Origin: an uncultured Ruminococcus sp.
GTDB lineage: Bacteria > Bacillota > Clostridia > Oscillospirales > Acutalibacteraceae
Direction: 5' to 3'
Length of the DNA stretch: 7,774 bases
NCBI GenBank assembly: GCA_902773045.1
Contig: CACYDE010000126.1
Coordinates: 1 to 7,774 of the forward strand
The position numbers and the translations under genes were made by a program. Every line of letters begins with the position of its first letter. Position 1 is the first letter of the stretch. Below the pieces are notes generated by a model. It was not told the DNA's origin, made no database searches, and saw only the letters and a list, made by a program, of their open reading frames with translations. Positions 5,162-7,774 of this stretch are shown here, piece after piece.

Positions 5162-7561
5162 ATGATTTATTGCTATCATTGTATGGCACAAATTAAAGAT
5201 CCTTCTCAGCTGTACTGTCCCAGATGCGGAAAGCAATATAATGTTCATTTCTCTCAGGTTTATGAACTGCCGCCCGGTACTTATCTGAATGACGGAAGAT
5301 ATCTTGTCGGAAAGAGTATAGGAACCGGAGGTTTCGGAATCACCTACATCGGTCGGGATATGAAACTTGATAAAAGAGTTGTTATCAAGGAAACGTTCTA
5401 CAGCGGTTTGTTCCATCGTGACTGCACCGATCCGGGCGCCGAAAATCCCCTTGAGGTGATCTACGATCCCGAGGAAGTTTCGATTGAGGAAATCGTTTAC
5501 AAAACCCAAAAGGAATGTTTAAGTCTTTCCAAAGGAGAAAAATACAGTAATATAGTAAAGGTTTACGACTATCTTTTTGAAAACCATACAGCTTATATCA
5601 TAACCGAATATATAAACGGAAAAACTCTTCACGACAGGATATGCGCGATCGGAAGATTCAGCTGGTATGATCTCTACCCCAAAATGAGGCCGCTCATGCA
5701 GTGTCTTGCAACTCTTCACAGAGAGGGTCTTCTCCACAGGGATATCAAACCTCAGAACATAATGATAAGGCGTGTTCATGAATACAACGAGGAATTCGTT
5801 CTCATCGACTTCGGACTTGCGAGAACAACTCAGAATGTTATCGTTGACGCCGCCTTCACCCCCGGATTTTCTCCTCCGGAACAAAAAACAGGACAGGAGC
5901 TTGACGGAACATACACGGATGTTTATTCTTTGGGAGCAACGATCTACAACGCTCTCACGGGCGAGATCCCTCCCGAAGCAGCAAGCAAGGACGTCTATCA
6001 GAACTTCCCTCTTTTAAGCACGCTTCGCTCGTCAAGTACGGTTCCGCCAAAAGTCGTTTCGGCTCTTGAATATGCGCTTGACCCGGACTATAAAACACGC
6101 TGCAAAACGATCGACGGCTTCATGTACAGGCTCGAAAACGATTCTACGGCTATGCCGGTCATTACTTATTCGTCAAACTACGACGGAACGGATCAGGGCG
6201 GCGTTCAGGTTCAGCGTCCTCTCGGGGCGATTGCGGAACAGAATGCGCTCAGCACTCAGCGCGGTGATATGTATGCAAATCTTCCGTCAACGCAGTTTGC
6301 TGTTTCCCCGCTGAGAAACGATACCATTCCTCAGAATCCGGGCGCGATCAGCTCGGGAGGCTATCCGAATTCCTATAATCAGAACTATGCAAAGAATGCA
6401 TACAAACAAAACAGCCCCAACAATCATCGCGTTCGTGACCACTCGGGAGTTTACATCAATCCCGCAAATCTTCCAAGCGCCAACAAGGAGGAAGAGATCT
6501 TCCCTCTTCCGATCACAACCAAGTCTCAGAGTATTGCGATCAATTTTCTTTACATTCTCGGCGTAAGAATGAACGGCGAGATCTCAACCTCGGGAGGAGT
6601 CAGGGTTTATCCCTTCGCTCAGATATCGAAGGAAAAACTTGACTACGGAAAACAGATCGACGAAATAAAAAAAGACCTCAAAAACGACACAAATGTGCTT
6701 CGTCAATGGGATAATATCATCTCAATATCAATGGGTAATCACCATGAGCTTTCAAGACACATCGTCGGACTGGGTTCGGACGGAACTGTTTATGCCGTCG
6801 GAAGCAACGATTTCGGTGAATGCAACTTCGGCAACTGGCACGATGTCGTTTCAATAGGAACAGGAGAACATTTCACTGTCGGTCTGCGTGCAAACGGTAC
6901 CGTTCTTGCTGTAGGAAATAACGTTTTCGGTCAGTGCAACGTGAATTCATGGACGGATATTGCGGCGATCAGCGTCGGATCGGGTCACACGGTAGGTCTG
7001 TTTTCGGACGGTACTGCAGTAGCTACGGGAGATAACTCTTTTGGTCAATGCAGTGTGGGAACGTGGAGTAATGTCATAGCCATCACAGCAAACCGAAAAA
7101 ACACCGTTGGGCTTCGCGCGGACGGAACAGTTGTTGCCGCAGGAGACAATTCCTACGGTCAATGTGACGTTTCGGACTGGAGTGATATTTCCGCTGTTTC
7201 GGCAAGCTCCGTTCACACCGTAGGGCTTCACTCAGACGGAAGAGTTCAGGCTGTCGGAAACAATTCCGATGGTCAATGCAACGTTAACTACTGGAAAAAT
7301 ATTTCCGCTATTTCCATAAGCACCGATCACACCGTCGGCCTTCGTACGGACGGAACAGTGGTTGCAACAGGAAACAACGATTACGGTCAGTGCGATGTGG
7401 CGGAATGGGATAATATCATGGAAGTATATACCTATTATCGATGCACCGTAGGACTGAAATGGAACGGAACTGTTGTTGCAACGGGCTACAATGACTTCGG
7501 TCAATGCAGTAATGTCAAAAACTGGAAGAATATAAGACTTCCGCGAGTAACCACAATATAG
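5162..7561 (+). CDS. Zinc ribbon - Ser/Thr protein kinase - RCC1 repeat protein
   Basis: This 799-residue protein is a Hanks-type Ser/Thr kinase. Domains: a zinc ribbon (Cys4, Cys7, Cys19, Cys22); a kinase domain (about 47-325); a Gln/Asn/Pro/Ser-rich linker (about 330-455); and RCC1-type propeller repeats (about 462-799). Kinase motifs are complete: Gly loop GTGGFG (54-59), ATP lysine Lys76 (VVIK), probable helix-C Glu118, catalytic loop HRDIKPQN (192-199, Asp194), DFG (216-218) and PPE (238-240), with Thr233 a possible activation-loop phosphosite. The GGFGITY type of glycine loop is typical of a bacterial kinase group. There is no signal peptide or membrane helix, unlike PrkC/PknB kinases with PASTA domains, so it should be cytosolic. 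RCC1 repeats probably bind a protein partner or ligand. It lies 233 bp downstream of the mreB-like gene, same strand, and ends at a strong terminator. No partner phosphatase or FHA gene is in the window. Substrate unknown. Confidence 0.92.
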   Translation: MIYCYHCMAQIKDPSQLYCPRCGKQYNVHFSQVYELPPGTYLNDGRYLVGKSIGTGGFGITYIGRDMKLDKRVVIKETFYSGLFHRDCTDPGAENPLEVIYDPEEVSIEEIVYKTQKECLSLSKGEKYSNIVKVYDYLFENHTAYIITEYINGKTLHDRICAIGRFSWYDLYPKMRPLMQCLATLHREGLLHRDIKPQNIMIRRVHEYNEEFVLIDFGLARTTQNVIVDAAFTPGFSPPEQKTGQELDGTYTDVYSLGATIYNALTGEIPPEAASKDVYQNFPLLSTLRSSSTVPPKVVSALEYALDPDYKTRCKTIDGFMYRLENDSTAMPVITYSSNYDGTDQGGVQVQRPLGAIAEQNALSTQRGDMYANLPSTQFAVSPLRNDTIPQNPGAISSGGYPNSYNQNYAKNAYKQNSPNNHRVRDHSGVYINPANLPSANKEEEIFPLPITTKSQSIAINFLYILGVRMNGEISTSGGVRVYPFAQISKEKLDYGKQIDEIKKDLKNDTNVLRQWDNIISISMGNHHELSRHIVGLGSDGTVYAVGSNDFGECNFGNWHDVVSIGTGEHFTVGLRANGTVLAVGNNVFGQCNVNSWTDIAAISVGSGHTVGLFSDGTAVATGDNSFGQCSVGTWSNVIAITANRKNTVGLRADGTVVAAGDNSYGQCDVSDWSDISAVSASSVHTVGLHSDGRVQAVGNNSDGQCNVNYWKNISAISISTDHTVGLRTDGTVVATGNNDYGQCDVAEWDNIMEVYTYYRCTVGLKWNGTVVATGYNDFGQCSNVKNWKNIRLPRVTTI
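6551..6757 (+). repeat. Degenerate first RCC1-like unit with insertion
   Basis: Residues 464-479 (YILGVRMNGEISTSGG) align with the repeat start H-T-V-G-L-R-x-D-G-T-V-x-A-x-G. The unit is then interrupted by a charged, helix-like stretch of about 36 residues (about 480-515), and resumes with WDNIISISMGNHH (516-528), which matches the repeat end W-x-D-I-x-A-I-S. It may complete the propeller ring or its strand closure. Confidence 0.55.
6758..7558 (+). repeat. Seven tandem 38-residue RCC1-type units
   Basis: Units begin at residues 533, 571, 609, 647, 685, 723 and 761, a constant 114-bp period; the last has one extra residue. The consensus is H-T-V-G-L-R-x-D-G-T-V-V-A-x-G-x-N-x-Y-G-Q-C-x-V-x-x-W-x-x-I-x-A-I-S. 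Each unit keeps a Cys (554, 592, 630, 668, 706, 744, 782) and a Trp (559, 597, 635, 673, 711, 749, 788). The units are shorter than the 50-plus residues of eukaryotic RCC1 and match the compact bacterial RCC1_2/ATS1-like form. Seven units fit a beta-propeller. DNA identity between units is only moderate, so they are not recent copies. Confidence 0.9.
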
Positions 7562-7582
7562 CTTATAATCCTTTTCAAAATA

Positions 7583-7633
7583 AAAAAGAATTACCGCTGA
7601 TGGATCGTGTGTTTATCAGCGGTAATTCTTTTT
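7583..7633. terminator. Strong intrinsic terminator after the kinase gene
   Basis: AAAAAGAATTACCGCTGAT (7583-7601) and its exact reverse complement (7615-7633) form a 19-bp perfect stem with a 13-base loop, starting 21 bases after the kinase stop. The right arm ends in T5 and the left arm begins in an A-run, so it could terminate transcription from both directions. Confidence 0.9.
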
Positions 7634-7652
7634 CGCGTTTATTTAAAATTAA

Positions 7653-7774
7653 GGCAACACCGCACAAAGACCGCCTGACGGCACCCTGCACCAAATCTGC
7701 TTGATCTTTTGACCAAGATAGTACACAAAACTCCCTTGAAATACGCCCGAAGGAAGTGCCCTTGGGGTACGTCA
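7653..7774 (-). repeat. Repeat-like GC-richer segment at the right edge
   Basis: From about 7653 (GGCAACACCGCACAAAG) to the edge, base composition shifts and no gene of the plus strand is present. The segment contains the 19-bp core shared with the left edge (7734-7752) and a hairpin CTTGATC-TTTT-GACCAAG (7700-7717, one G-T pair). On the minus strand two frames are open across most of it, but there is no start codon context or recognisable protein. It resembles the end of a dispersed non-coding element of Ruminococcus-type genomes; that identity is from memory and unverified. The left boundary is approximate. Confidence 0.5.
7734..7752 (-). repeat. Right copy of the 19-bp inverted repeat
   Basis: CCTTGAAATACGCCCGAAG is the exact reverse complement of 1-19. 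The sequence beyond the core on the inner side (7653-7733) differs from the inner side of the left copy, so the two copies belong to related but not identical elements, or to one element with variable flanks. Confidence 0.8.

Noticed and set aside
6947..7504. Minus-strand open frames opposite the RCC1 repeats.
   Set aside because: Their repeated translation is just the antisense of the tandem propeller units.
6758..7558. 114-bp tandem units as a CRISPR array or recent DNA amplification.
   Set aside because: They are continuous coding sequence with protein-level periodicity and diverged DNA; there are no spacers.
7653..7774. Partial minus-strand protein at the right edge.
   Set aside because: Two frames are open at once over a short GC-richer repeat, with no start and no recognisable family; this fits non-coding repeat DNA better.

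Overview
The window looks like chromosomal DNA of a Gram-positive gut-type Clostridia, most likely a Ruminococcus or Oscillospiraceae relative. The evidence is moderately AT-rich DNA with strong purine-rich ribosome binding sites, sigma-A type promoters, a DUF1540 protein, RecD2 (not RecBCD-type RecD), ComF, an MreB-family actin, and a eukaryote-like Ser/Thr kinase with an N-terminal zinc ribbon and C-terminal RCC1 repeats. The genus is inference. There is no phage, transposase, tRNA, rRNA or CRISPR array.

Layout: (1) 14-271, minus strand, a small Cys-rich DUF1540 protein whose last codons run into a GC-rich segment at the window edge. (2) 272-406, a short divergent intergenic region with a perfect hairpin palindrome. 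(3) 407-745, plus strand, a small one-pass membrane protein of unknown function. (4) 807-3029 and 3032-3655, recD2 and a comF-family gene, two bases apart and clearly co-transcribed, behind an extended -10 promoter. (5) 3656-3905, a weak terminator candidate, a near-consensus promoter and a structured leader. (6) 3906-4928, an MreB-family actin-like gene. (7) 4929-5161, a promoter candidate and a leader with three consecutive hairpins. (8) 5162-7561, a 799-residue soluble kinase-RCC1 protein. (9) 7583-7633, a very strong terminator that could work in both directions, then repeat-like DNA to the right edge.

The most interesting points are these. The MreB homologue has Ala (residue 129) where canonical MreB has its water-activating glutamate (second Glu of the IEEP motif; Glu143 in E. 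coli numbering), suggesting a polymer with poor ATP hydrolysis. It sits directly upstream of a cytosolic kinase that combines a zinc ribbon, an intact catalytic domain, a Gln/Asn/Pro/Ser-rich linker and seven regular 38-residue RCC1-type units. Each of these two genes has its own promoter-like sequence and structured leader. A functional link (kinase regulation of an actin-like filament, or RCC1 sensing) is speculative but testable.

The two window ends carry a perfect 19-bp inverted repeat (1-19 and 7734-7752). This suggests that the sequence is a contig or segment bounded by copies of a dispersed element.
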